Part shown: positions 46,139 through 55,653 of the stretch, one piece after another
Layout of the letters: every line of letters starts with the position of its first letter
How positions within the stretch are numbered: position 1 is the stretch's first letter
NCBI GenBank assembly: GCA_905182195.1
Contig: CAJJAW010000002.1
Span: 1-64,000 of the forward strand
Direction of reading: 5' to 3'
Length of the DNA: 64,000 nucleotides
DNA from: Alphaproteobacteria bacterium UBA4588
Lineage (GTDB): Bacteria > Pseudomonadota > Alphaproteobacteria > Rhodobacterales > Rhodobacteraceae
Translations under genes and position numbers: made by a program
The notes under the pieces: generated by a model
What the model was told of the DNA's origin: nothing
Database searches by the model: none
Seen by the model: the letters and a program-made list of their open reading frames with translations, nothing else

Positions 46139-48679
46139 TCAATGTTTCAGCTGGTCTGAAATTGCGCATTGTGCTGCCGCAAGACGAGCCACAGGTACCC
46201 GAAACGGTGAGCAAGACACGTAAGTAAAACCACATTTTCGGATAAAGGCAATAGCCTTAGGATCACCACCATGCTCACCACAAATCGACAGAACTACTTC
46301 AGGGCGCGCCGCCCGGCCACGCTCAGCGCCCAATATTAGAAGCTCGCCAACACCATCTGTATCAAGGCTATGAAACGGATCTTCCTCATAGACACCTTGT
46401 TGAACATAAGAAGACATAAACCGGCCAGCATCATCTCGAGACAACCCATAGGTCATCTGCGTGAGATCATTTGTACCAAAACTCAAGAACTGGGAATGGG
46501 CCGCGATTTCACCCGCGCGCAGAGCTGCACGCGGGGTTTCAACCATGACACCCAACGAATAGGTGAAACTGTTCCCACGCTCTGTACGCACAGCCGCCGC
46601 CGCAGTATCAATCCGCGCCTTTACTAATTCCACTTCTCGGCAGGCGGAGACTAAAGGGATCATGATTTCAGGGGCGGCATCAACGCCACTATCAATTGCA
46701 GCCTCAAATATTGCACGGGCCTGCATGTCGTAAATCTCAGGCACAGTGATCCCAAGACGTACGCCGCGCAGTCCTAGCATGGGATTATACTCAGACAACT
46801 GCGCCACCCGCTCTGTAACTCTAGACAGCGGTAGATTCAGGGCCTCAGCCAAGTCGCGTAAACCGCTGCGATCTGCAGGCAAGAACTCATGCAGCGGCGG
46901 ATCCAAAAGTCGGATGCAAACAGGTCTGCCTTCCATGATTTGGAACAACTCAGTGAAATCTGCCCGCTGCATTGGTAACAGGCGCTCAAGAGATGCGGCG
47001 CGATCGTCTTCATTTTCAGCAAAAATCATCTCGCGCATCACCGTCAAGCGATCCGCCTCAAAAAACATATGCTCGCTGCGACACAAGCCAATCCCATCAG
47101 CTAGAAAGTTTTTGGCCGTCTGCGCATCGCGGGGCGTATCCGCATTAGCACGAATGCCAATATCGCGCAGATCATCAGCCCAGCTCAGTAATGTGATCAC
47201 AGTACTATCAAGGCCGGCTTCAACCGTCTCGACATGCCCCACAAGGATCTCTCCTAGGGTTCCATCAACGGTGATCACGTCACCTTCACGCAAAATCTGT
47301 TGATTTCTACCAACCACAATATTCTTCTGTGCATCAATGCTCATGTCAAATGCACCCACTACGCAGGGCAAGCCTAGACCGCGGCCGATCACCGCTGCGT
47401 GGCTTGTCACGCCACCACGCTCGGTCAACACCGCAACCGCCGAATGCATGCCACGAATGTCCTCCGGTCCAGTTTCACGCCGGACCAGAACAGCAGCCTC
47501 CCCACGCGCGGCACAGGCTTGTGCATCTGAGGCGGTAAACACAATCTTACCTGTGGCAGCGCCTGGACTGGCCGCGATGCCTTTTGCCAAAACCGTGCGG
47601 GCAGCATTGGGCGCCACTTGACGGTGTAGCAATTCCGATAAAGCCTTAGGGTCTACACGCATCAGCGCTTCTTCACGCGGAATAACGCCATCATTGGCCA
47701 GATCGACTGCTATATGCACGGCGGCACTGGAGGATCGAATAATCCGCACAGCATCCAATATCACCAATTCACCATTCTCAAGCGTAAACTCAATTTGCAT
47801 CTCTTCGCGCAAACGTTGCCTTGCCACAACTGAATGCGCTAAGAGTTCTCCAAACACTTCAGGACAGGTCTCCTCAAAAGACGGGCCACGAGGGTCTTTG
47901 GTTAAATATAGAGATCCCGCTTGTCGATCTAAAGCTTCGCGGCCCTGAGACTGGCGCAGATATCGGCCATGGATTTCCGGCAGGCCAGTCTCAGATGAAG
48001 CGAATTGTATTACACCAGATCCACATTCCCCAGGCCCAACCCCAATCGCCATCGCCTGGACCACAAGCCCAAGTCCCGCATCAACTGGTGCGCCTTTGGC
48101 TTGGCGCAACAGGCGCGCACTGGTTCCCTCCCAAGCGCGAGCCATAGACCGCAACACATACGCCAATTGTATATCTACTGCTTGCGGAAACGGCTCGTCA
48201 GCCTCCTCAGCATAGGTGGACAATGCGGTTATTACATCCTCCGCAGTAGGTGTTTCTGGATCTTCGAAAGCATCAGGATCAAGTCGGGCTACATGCGTCG
48301 CATAGGCATTGATGAACCGCAGATAGAGTACTGCCGCCGAAGTCTCGCCCAAGGTCCCAGACAAAGAAGCGAATTTCGCGTCGTTCATGCCTATGTTCAA
48401 AATAGCGCCAGGGCCACCCCAATCTGGGCTGCCAGAAGATGGCCGAACTGAAAGTAATGGTGTCTCGTCAAAATGCGGCAGCACGAGATTAAGATCGATC
48501 GCATTACCAGTAGCCATTTTATGCACAGCAGCAAAAGACAGGGCAACAGTGGTCGGCACAGGCATATCGAGTCGGATCAAACGTTGCGCACATTTTGCCC
48601 GCCCACCGTAAGCCGCTGCTGTCATGGGAGTGGTACTTTTTACCAACACGATGGGTGCGTATACTAGATCATTCTGCAC
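46139..48679 (-). CDS. PPDK-like PEP/pyruvate-binding protein, divergent
   Basis: 846 aa with the pyruvate phosphate dikinase layout: N-terminal ATP-grasp-like region, swivelling phosphohistidine domain (GGVTSHAAVIGRGLGLPCVVG, catalytic His), and a C-terminal PEP TIM barrel (RSEHMFF, SFGTNDLTQMTYGLSRDD, SICGEHGGDP). Yet the N-terminal nucleotide-binding part departs from true PPDK: the glycine-rich KGANLAEM is replaced by YGGRAKCAQRL, and MPGMMDTVLNLG by DWGGPGAILNIG. It is probably a paralog of PPDK with altered or unknown chemistry. It lies 64 bp downstream of glyS on the same strand. Confidence 0.75.
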   Translation of the reverse strand: MQNDLVYAPIVLVKSTTPMTAAAYGGRAKCAQRLIRLDMPVPTTVALSFAAVHKMATGNAIDLNLVLPHFDETPLLSVRPSSGSPDWGGPGAILNIGMNDAKFASLSGTLGETSAAVLYLRFINAYATHVARLDPDAFEDPETPTAEDVITALSTYAEEADEPFPQAVDIQLAYVLRSMARAWEGTSARLLRQAKGAPVDAGLGLVVQAMAIGVGPGECGSGVIQFASSETGLPEIHGRYLRQSQGREALDRQAGSLYLTKDPRGPSFEETCPEVFGELLAHSVVARQRLREEMQIEFTLENGELVILDAVRIIRSSSAAVHIAVDLANDGVIPREEALMRVDPKALSELLHRQVAPNAARTVLAKGIAASPGAATGKIVFTASDAQACAARGEAAVLVRRETGPEDIRGMHSAVAVLTERGGVTSHAAVIGRGLGLPCVVGAFDMSIDAQKNIVVGRNQQILREGDVITVDGTLGEILVGHVETVEAGLDSTVITLLSWADDLRDIGIRANADTPRDAQTAKNFLADGIGLCRSEHMFFEADRLTVMREMIFAENEDDRAASLERLLPMQRADFTELFQIMEGRPVCIRLLDPPLHEFLPADRSGLRDLAEALNLPLSRVTERVAQLSEYNPMLGLRGVRLGITVPEIYDMQARAIFEAAIDSGVDAAPEIMIPLVSACREVELVKARIDTAAAAVRTERGNSFTYSLGVMVETPRAALRAGEIAAHSQFLSFGTNDLTQMTYGLSRDDAGRFMSSYVQQGVYEEDPFHSLDTDGVGELLILGAERGRAARPEVVLSICGEHGGDPKAIAFIRKCGFTYVSCSPFRVPVARLAAAQCAISDQLKH

Positions 48680-48742
48680 TGCGGCATCCTTTTCTTCAAC
48701 TCCAGCATAGGCCCCTGTCGAAGTAGCGCAAGAGGACTGTGA

Positions 48743-50800
48743 TCAACCTTCCAGTTTGGACAGATCTGCCACGGAGAGGCAGGTGGTTCTGATACGGCTA
48801 AGCAAATTTAAACGGTTGCGTCGTATCATTGCGCTGTCCGCATTGATCTTCACCGCATCAAAAAACAAATCAATTGGGCCACGCAATATAGACAAAGCCG
48901 CCATAGCAGTTGAAAAATCCTGTGCGTCCATGGCTGGCTTGATCTGCGCATCCGCCACATCCAACGCCGCAAATAGTGCCTTTTCAGCATCACTTTCCGC
49001 AAACTTTACATCTGCGCCATAGCTGTATTCCACTCCATCTTTCTCTTCGGCTTGGCTAAGAATGTTATTGGCACGCTTGAACCCTTGGATGAGGTTCTCA
49101 CCATCATCTGTAGCTAATGTCAGCTGCAAAGCTTGTGCACGTTTGGCCAACAATGCCAGATCATCACTGGCAGACATCACGACGCAAGCGTCAATTACGT
49201 CATGGCGAATGCCTTGATCACGTAGAAAAACCTTCAGGCGGTCTTGAAAAAATCCAAGCAGATCAACCGCACCTGCTCCAACATCTGCAGGTTTGAGAAT
49301 TGCAGCCAGCGGCAACGTCAGCTGGTTCTCCATAATCAACCGGATCACACCTAAAGCCGCACGGCGCAAAGCAAAGGGGTCTTTGGAGCCAGTTGGCTTT
49401 TCATCAATCGCCCAAAACCCGGTCAACATGTCCAGCTTATCCGCCAAGGCTACTGCTACTGAGACGGGGGCCGTCGGCACGTCATCCGAGGGGCCCAGTG
49501 GTGAGTAATGGTCTTCACAGGCTGCGGCTATATCCTTACCCATACCTGCTTCCAAGGCATAATAACGCCCCATCAAGCCCTGCAGTTCAGGGAATTCATA
49601 AACCATTTCAGAGCTAAGATCAGCCTTAGCTACCAGAGCTGCTTTTTCCACAATATCTGCATCACATCCAACAATGGGAGCTAACTCCCGTGCCAACGTG
49701 GCAATGCGCTTAATCCGGTCGGATTGACTGCCCAACTGATTGTGGAATGTGACATTCTCCAAATCACTTTGCCATTTCAGCATGCCGGTTTTGGCTTCGC
49801 GCAGATCATTTTCCCAAAAGAACTTCGCATCAGCCAAACGCGCGGCAAGCACCTTTTGGTTACCCTTAAGGATTGTAGCACCTTGATCTGCCGTCTCGAT
49901 ATTAGCCACAGTCACAAAGCGCTCAATGCGACCAGTTTTTGGATTAGACACAGAAAAAAACTTTTGGTGCTCCTTCATGGAAGTTTTTAGTACTTCTGGC
50001 GGTAGACCAAGAAAATCATCGTCAATCTGACCCATTAACACTACAGGCCATTCAACCAGACCTGATACTTCAGCCAAAAGGCCCAAATCTTCTACCACGT
50101 CCTGACCCAGGGCAAAGGCTTGGCTGGTCGCCTCTTGCCAGATTGCAGCGCTGCGCTCATCGCAACGCAATATCACCTTAGCGCGTTTTAATTTAGCCTC
50201 ATAGTCATCAAAGTCATTCACCGTGAAGACATCATCAGCCATAAAGCGATGGCCTCGTGTGGTATTACCCGCAGATATACCATCAATTTCAAGTGGCACA
50301 ATTTGGGTTTCAACTTCATTCGACAGCAGACACAGGATTGACTGCAACGGCCGCACCCAACGCAGACTACCACTGCCCCAGCGCATTGATTTTGGCCATG
50401 GGAAATTACGTATTGTGACCTCGAGTTCCTCGGCCACAATCTCTGCGGCAGGACGGCCTGGTTTGGTAATATTAGCAAAATAGACTTGACCTTTTTTGTC
50501 GTCTCTGACTTCAAGATCATCCAGGGTTAGACTTGCACCACGTAAAAACCCCTGTATAGCCTGATCAGGTGCGCCAACTTTGGGCCCCTTACGCTCTTCT
50601 TGAACGGTAGGACTGGCTTCAAGTAGGCCCTCAATAGCCAAGGTTAAACGGCGCGGGGTGTGAAATGCCGCCGCGCTGGCATAGGTAAGCCCAGCATCAA
50701 CTATGCCGTTGGTCATCAGCTTCTTTAGGTTTTCAGCCGCTTGTGCCTGAAAGCCTGCTGGAATTTCTTCAGAAAAAAGCTCGATTAGAAGATCAGCCAT
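48743..50800 (-). CDS. glyS: Glycyl-tRNA synthetase beta subunit
   Basis: 685 aa from the ATG at 50800 (MADLLIELFSEEIPAG), which follows GGAAAGGGATCAATA. Beta chain of the bacterial alpha2beta2 glycyl-tRNA synthetase; contributes tRNA binding. Signatures include the N-terminal FSEEIPAG, SMRWGSGSLRWVRPL, VLKTSMKEHQKFFSV, RLADAKFFWENDL and the C-terminal DALR-type anticodon-binding region. The start overlaps the stop of the small membrane protein upstream by one nucleotide (TAATG). Confidence 0.95.
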   Translation of the reverse strand: MADLLIELFSEEIPAGFQAQAAENLKKLMTNGIVDAGLTYASAAAFHTPRRLTLAIEGLLEASPTVQEERKGPKVGAPDQAIQGFLRGASLTLDDLEVRDDKKGQVYFANITKPGRPAAEIVAEELEVTIRNFPWPKSMRWGSGSLRWVRPLQSILCLLSNEVETQIVPLEIDGISAGNTTRGHRFMADDVFTVNDFDDYEAKLKRAKVILRCDERSAAIWQEATSQAFALGQDVVEDLGLLAEVSGLVEWPVVLMGQIDDDFLGLPPEVLKTSMKEHQKFFSVSNPKTGRIERFVTVANIETADQGATILKGNQKVLAARLADAKFFWENDLREAKTGMLKWQSDLENVTFHNQLGSQSDRIKRIATLARELAPIVGCDADIVEKAALVAKADLSSEMVYEFPELQGLMGRYYALEAGMGKDIAAACEDHYSPLGPSDDVPTAPVSVAVALADKLDMLTGFWAIDEKPTGSKDPFALRRAALGVIRLIMENQLTLPLAAILKPADVGAGAVDLLGFFQDRLKVFLRDQGIRHDVIDACVVMSASDDLALLAKRAQALQLTLATDDGENLIQGFKRANNILSQAEEKDGVEYSYGADVKFAESDAEKALFAALDVADAQIKPAMDAQDFSTAMAALSILRGPIDLFFDAVKINADSAMIRRNRLNLLSRIRTTCLSVADLSKLEG

Positions 50801-51318
50801 TATTGATCCCTTTCCGGGCAATTGTCAGATGCCTGAGAGCCATCATAAAGCTTATCACCACAGTCATTGATTTGGTGCCATACAAATCCTCGACCATCGC
50901 CATAGATCGCTACAATCCGGTCTATGCCAAATTCGAAATTAGCTTCACCCATATAGGCTATCGCCATACCCGATTCTAAATCTTTGCCAATTTGGTTTGC
51001 ATCAAAACAGCTAAACCAATCCGGTGCATTACGCGGTTCCGGATTTGTAACTGTGGTGAAGGTTTCCGTTAAAAGCTCAGTGCTCAGCGATGTCCTGAAG
51101 CAGGCACGATAGCGGATAGGACTGCTGTTGGCATCGATACCTTCAAAAGCTGACACGGGAATACGCTCAGAATCACCACTCGTCACAGAGGTTAGCGCCA
51201 CATCACCCTGATTGAAGGTTTCATAATAGCCATAAACTTGAGCGTAATAGACACCTATTCCAAACACTGCTGTGACCGCTAGTATACCGCCACTTACCAA
51301 TTTTCCACTCACAGCCAT
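50800..51318 (-). CDS. DUF6446-type single-pass membrane protein between glyQ and glyS
   Basis: 172 aa from the ATG at 51318 ([27 protein letters not shown]); the track start is 50 codons too long. One N-terminal helix, then a periplasmic domain with RIPVSAFEGIDANSSPIRYRACF, DWFSCFDANQIGKDLESGMAIAYMGEANFEFGIDRIVAIYGDGRGFVWHQINDCG. It appears to be the DUF6446 family, found in the glyQ-glyS operon of Rhodobacterales. The start overlaps the glyQ stop by one base (TGATG) and its stop overlaps the glyS start by one base (TAATG). Function unknown. Confidence 0.85.
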   Translation of the reverse strand: MAVSGKLVSGGILAVTAVFGIGVYYAQVYGYYETFNQGDVALTSVTSGDSERIPVSAFEGIDANSSPIRYRACFRTSLSTELLTETFTTVTNPEPRNAPDWFSCFDANQIGKDLESGMAIAYMGEANFEFGIDRIVAIYGDGRGFVWHQINDCGDKLYDGSQASDNCPERDQ

Positions 51319-52232
51319 CAGATCCCCCCTGCCGCTGCAGTTTGCACAAAAGCATCCGCACATTTTGTAGCTAAAGACCTGACACGGCCTATATACGCCT
51401 GCCGTTCTGTGACCGAGATCACGCCCCGCGCGTCTAAAAGGTTGAACATGTGACTGGCTTTGATGCATTGATCATAAGCCGGGTGCGCCATTATAATGTG
51501 TTTACCCGTTTTAGGATCTAAATGGTCCTGCGCTAAAATGTTTTCACATTCTGTTTCTGCTTCTTTAAATTGGCGTAGCAGAACATCCGTATTGGCAACA
51601 TCGAAATTCCAACGGGCATATTCTTCTTCAGTCTGCTTGAAGATATCACCATAGCTCAGTGGAATTGGCGCTAAGGGATCGTTGAACGGCATATCCATCA
51701 CATGATCCACACCCAGCACATACATCGCTAAACGCTCTAAGCCATAAGTCAACTCACCAGACACAGGATTGCAATCATGGCCACCAACCTGTTGGAAATA
51801 AGTAAACTGTGACACCTCCATACCATCACACCAAACCTCCCAACCAAGCCCCCAAGCTCCAAGAGTAGGGCTTTCCCAATCGTCCTCAACAAAGCGGATA
51901 TCATGCACGGCCATGTCGATGCCAATAACCTTTAAGCTCCCCAAATATAGCTCTTGCAGATTAGGTGGACTAGGCTTGATTACTACTTGATATTGGTAAT
52001 AATGCTGGAGCCGATTAGGGTTTTCACCGTAGCGCCCATCAGTGGGGCGCCGCGATGGCTGGACATAGGCCACAGCCCAAGGCTTAGAGCCTAGGGCGCG
52101 CAATGTTGTGGCAGGATGAAATGTTCCCGCACCCACCTCCATATCATAAGGCTGCAAAATCGCACAGCCGTGTCCCGCCCAATAACTTTGAAGGCGCAAA
52201 ATAATCTCTTGAAATGATTTTGGAGTATTCAT
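51318..52232 (-). CDS. glyQ: Glycyl-tRNA synthetase alpha subunit
   Basis: 304 aa from the ATG at 52232 ([48 protein letters not shown]); the track start adds 20 codons. Class II catalytic subunit with [64 protein letters not shown] and the C-terminal helical tail. First gene of the glyQ-DUF6446-glyS set, coupled by one-base overlaps. Confidence 0.97.
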   Translation of the reverse strand: MNTPKSFQEIILRLQSYWAGHGCAILQPYDMEVGAGTFHPATTLRALGSKPWAVAYVQPSRRPTDGRYGENPNRLQHYYQYQVVIKPSPPNLQELYLGSLKVIGIDMAVHDIRFVEDDWESPTLGAWGLGWEVWCDGMEVSQFTYFQQVGGHDCNPVSGELTYGLERLAMYVLGVDHVMDMPFNDPLAPIPLSYGDIFKQTEEEYARWNFDVANTDVLLRQFKEAETECENILAQDHLDPKTGKHIIMAHPAYDQCIKASHMFNLLDARGVISVTERQAYIGRVRSLATKCADAFVQTAAAGGI

Positions 52233-52395
52233 GAAGTCCTCGGCCACTCTGATGGCGTCTGAATAGGCTGTGCGTTGGCCAGCGTCAATCAAGCCACCGA
52301 TGCTAAATCATCGCAAACCTAGAAAGGTTTTCTTGTTGTCTTGATTTGCAGTACAATCACACAAATAAGAGCTCAAAGATTTTAAAGGCCAAAAG

Positions 52396-54147
52396 ATGAA
52401 AAAATCCATGATCCAATGCACAGTTGCGATTTTCCTATTTTGGAGCTACGCCGCTTTAGCACAACTTGCGTCAACAGGCAGTGTTTGGATACAACTTGAG
52501 GCACAACCAGATCGCCCATCTGCCATGCAGAGCATCGAGCGTTATATGCGAGATTTTGGCAATGTGGTTGGATTTAATATTGGGGCAGGATGGTTTGGCG
52601 TCGCGCTTGGCCCTTACGAAGAAGACGCTGTGGAGGCGGTTTGGCAAGAGTTTCACAGGTCGGGGCTGATACCACGCACCAGTTTCATCACCACCGGTAC
52701 CTCTTACCGAAGTCAAATCCCTCTCCCAACTGTAGCACAGGACGACCCAGCTCAGCCAACCAGTCCTGAAATGCTTTCTGTAGCGATGGTTCCTGTTGGA
52801 ACCATCGCTACCTCCGAATTAAGCAGAGCCAAGCAACGCGACAAAGCATTAGAAACAGAACAGGCGATGAACATTTCAGAAAAAAAATACCTGCAACGGG
52901 CGTTAGCTTGGGTTGGATTTTATGAAAGCGCTATTGACGGTCTTTATGGCCGCGCCACCAGGAGCGCTATGTCGCTCTGGCAAATCTCCAATGGCTATGA
53001 TGAGACTGGTGTTTTAACAACTTTACAACGTGATGAATTGATTTCAAATTACACAAGACTTTTGGCAGGGCTAGACTTTATACAAACCATTGAAACTAAA
53101 GCAGGCATCTCAATCCAGGTCCCCAACGCCATTCTTGGTGCCCCAAAATATGATGAGCCTTTTGTCCGTTTTGAAGCTAACGACGGCAGTGTTATAAAGG
53201 TAATTTTAATAAGCCAAACTGGTGACGAAGCGAGGCTTAAAGCACTATATCAAGTCATTCAAACCCTTAGTATTATTCCAAAAAATGGCGCGCGGAAGCT
53301 TAACAAATCAAACTTCACTATCGAGGCCTTCAACAGCGAGCTACACACCACTGGCTTTGCGCAGTTACGCGACGGCCATATAAAGGGTGCATTATTGGTC
53401 TGGCCCGTGGGCGATGACGCCCGCAGAGAACGCGTGGCAGATGAGATTTTTAATAGCTTCAATACCCTGCCAGGTGCCTTGGCAGACGCTACCATTTTTG
53501 AGAATGGGTTTATACCAAAAGATTTGCTTTCTGGCCTAGGCATCCGTCAACCAAAATTTGTTCAATCAGGCGTCTTCTTGAACGCCACTGGTATGATTTT
53601 AACAGCTGCACGGGACTTTGGAAGCTGCGACCTGATCGAGCTGGGAGATGGGGTAAATGCCCAAGTTGTGATCGAGAATGCCCACCTGGCTGTTTTGGAA
53701 GCGCTGCAAGACATTACCCCAGCAATTGTGCCTGAATTTCAATCACTACCCCTGCTTGCTCCAAGGCGCATCTCCATTGGCGGATATTCCTACAGCGGAC
53801 AATTGAGTATGCCAACCGTAACACTGGGCATTTTGCAGGATGTCAAAAACCTTGAGGGTGAGCGGGACATCGCTCGACTTGAGATCAACACACTGCCGGG
53901 TGATATCGGTGGCCCACTGTATGACCAAAACGGTGCCGTAGTTGGAGTCTTGTTGCCAAACCCCAAGACTGTGGACCGGCAATTACCAAGTAACGTGAAA
54001 TTCGCAGCTACATGGGGTATGATATCCCCCCTTCTACAGCAAGAGAATGTGCCAGTAGCCTCAGCGGTTTCAAGCGTTTTAATGGATGCAATTGATCTAT
54101 CCAATATTGCGAAAAATACCGTGGCGCTAATAAAATGTTGGGACTGA
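52396..54147 (+). CDS. Peptidoglycan-binding / trypsin-like pseudoprotease
   Basis: 583 aa secreted protein. Order: signal peptide (MKKSMIQCTVAIFLFWSYAALA); a SPOR-like region (WIQLEAQPDRPSAMQSIERYMRDF); a PG_binding_1 repeat (YLQRALAWVGFYESAIDGLYGRATRSAMSLWQ); and a C-terminal trypsin-like domain (VFLNATGMILTAARDFGSCDLIEL...INTLPGDIGGPLYDQNGAVVGVLLP). In the trypsin part the usual GDSGGP reads GDIGGP and the TAAH reads TAAR, so both catalytic Ser and His appear to be lost. It is divergent from glyQ. Probably a periplasmic binding or scaffold protein rather than a protease. Confidence 0.72.
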   Translation: MKKSMIQCTVAIFLFWSYAALAQLASTGSVWIQLEAQPDRPSAMQSIERYMRDFGNVVGFNIGAGWFGVALGPYEEDAVEAVWQEFHRSGLIPRTSFITTGTSYRSQIPLPTVAQDDPAQPTSPEMLSVAMVPVGTIATSELSRAKQRDKALETEQAMNISEKKYLQRALAWVGFYESAIDGLYGRATRSAMSLWQISNGYDETGVLTTLQRDELISNYTRLLAGLDFIQTIETKAGISIQVPNAILGAPKYDEPFVRFEANDGSVIKVILISQTGDEARLKALYQVIQTLSIIPKNGARKLNKSNFTIEAFNSELHTTGFAQLRDGHIKGALLVWPVGDDARRERVADEIFNSFNTLPGALADATIFENGFIPKDLLSGLGIRQPKFVQSGVFLNATGMILTAARDFGSCDLIELGDGVNAQVVIENAHLAVLEALQDITPAIVPEFQSLPLLAPRRISIGGYSYSGQLSMPTVTLGILQDVKNLEGERDIARLEINTLPGDIGGPLYDQNGAVVGVLLPNPKTVDRQLPSNVKFAATWGMISPLLQQENVPVASAVSSVLMDAIDLSNIAKNTVALIKCWD

Positions 54148-54250
54148 CGGATATAATCCAGCTGCTGACCGAGTTGTATTTAGCCTTACTGAAACGGCAA
54201 AAAACCAAACTACAGTTGACGATTTTACTGCTACACGGCACAGGTGAGGT

Positions 54251-54589
54251 ATGATAATTTATAAAATACTCCGGCCCGCTGAATGGCAGGCTCTTCAAGC
54301 TCAGGGTGACACAGCCGGTGCGCCGATTGATCTGGCCGATGGTTACATTCATTTTTCCACCGCGTCGCAGGCGAAAGAAACTGCAGACAAGCACTTTGTG
54401 AGTATAGAAGGCCTATACCTTGCAGCCGTAGACATTGAGGCTCTAGGTAACGATGTGGTTTGGGAAGTATCACGCGGTGGAGCTAAATTTCCACATCTTT
54501 ATGCCCGCTTGCGGCTCAGCGATGTGATTTGGTGCCTACCACTGCCACTTGCCGAAGGGCGCCACCAGTTTCCAGATCAAATGGTATGA
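54251..54589 (+). CDS. DUF952 domain-containing protein
   Basis: 112 aa. [19 protein letters not shown]...[26 protein letters not shown] and [18 protein letters not shown] are the DUF952 pattern (a small ART-like fold of unknown activity). The stop TGA overlaps the pyrD ATG (ATGA), so it is translated together with pyrD, a common arrangement in this group. Confidence 0.9.
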   Translation: MIIYKILRPAEWQALQAQGDTAGAPIDLADGYIHFSTASQAKETADKHFVSIEGLYLAAVDIEALGNDVVWEVSRGGAKFPHLYARLRLSDVIWCLPLPLAEGRHQFPDQMV

Positions 54590-55647
54590 GCATGCTGGAG
54601 AAAATTGGCCTCAACCTGCTAAACTGTTTTGACCCAGAACGCGCGCACAGCCTGTCGATCCAAGCTCTGAAGCTTGGCCTTGCCCCCCTGCACGGTGGCG
54701 CTGTATCCCGCTCATGTCTCAAAACATCCATGGGCGGCATCGCCTTGGCTAACCCTGTTGGACTAGCAGCAGGCTACGATAAAAACGCCCAAGCCTTGGG
54801 TCCCATGTCCAAAGCTGGGTTTGGTTTTTTGGAAGTAGGTGCAGCCACACCACGCCCACAAGTAGGCAATCCAAAACCCAGACTGTTTAGGCTTAGGGAA
54901 GATTATGCCGTGATCAACCAGTTTGGCTTTAACAATATAGGCATTGATGCCATTGTGCGACGCCTCGCAGGGACGCCCACACCAATTCCGCGCGGATTGA
55001 ATTTGGGCGCCAATAAAGACAGTCCAGACAGCGCTGATGATTTTGGCCATGTCCTTACCAAAGCTGCCCCACACATTGATTTTGCAACGGTAAACGTCTC
55101 TTCACCCAACACTGAAAAACTCCGTGATCTTCAGGGCAAAGCAGCATTGGAAGATCTGCTCAGCCGGGTGAATGAGGCCAATTCAAAACTGGCAGAGCCT
55201 ATTCCTATTTTTCTCAAAATCGCGCCAGACTTGACCGATACAGAAATACAAGACATCGCGGATTTGGCTGTAGCAGCTGGTCTGGCTGCAATAGTCTGTA
55301 CTAACACCACACTAGACCGTGACGGACTCACCTCTTCAAATCGTATTCAAAAAGGAGGGCTCTCAGGGCAGCCTTTGTTTGAGAAATCAACGCGGGTCTT
55401 AGCAAAAATGCGAATCGCAACTCATGGCAGGATCGATCTCGTTGGTGTGGGTGGTATCGGCTCCGCCGCAGACGCATATGCAAAAATCCAAGCTGGCGCC
55501 TGTGCTGTGCAACTCTATTCAGCAATGGTTTATCAGGGCCTGTCTTTGGTACCGAAGATAGCAATTGGTATAGATCAATTGCTGACTAAAGATGGGTTTG
55601 ACCAGTTGGGGCAAGCAATTGGTCTGACCACAGAAAGCTGGCTGTAA
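54586..55647 (+). CDS. pyrD: Quinone-dependent dihydroorotate dehydrogenase (class 2)
   Basis: 353 aa from the ATG at 54586 ([28 protein letters not shown]); the track start at 54529 is too long. Fourth step of pyrimidine synthesis, coupled to ubiquinone at the membrane. Class 2 features: N-terminal helical quinone-binding region, [13 protein letters not shown], the catalytic serine in [16 protein letters not shown], and FMN-binding GVGGIGSA. Confidence 0.95.
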   Translation: MSMLEKIGLNLLNCFDPERAHSLSIQALKLGLAPLHGGAVSRSCLKTSMGGIALANPVGLAAGYDKNAQALGPMSKAGFGFLEVGAATPRPQVGNPKPRLFRLREDYAVINQFGFNNIGIDAIVRRLAGTPTPIPRGLNLGANKDSPDSADDFGHVLTKAAPHIDFATVNVSSPNTEKLRDLQGKAALEDLLSRVNEANSKLAEPIPIFLKIAPDLTDTEIQDIADLAVAAGLAAIVCTNTTLDRDGLTSSNRIQKGGLSGQPLFEKSTRVLAKMRIATHGRIDLVGVGGIGSAADAYAKIQAGACAVQLYSAMVYQGLSLVPKIAIGIDQLLTKDGFDQLGQAIGLTTESWL

Positions 55648-55653
55648 TAGAAA

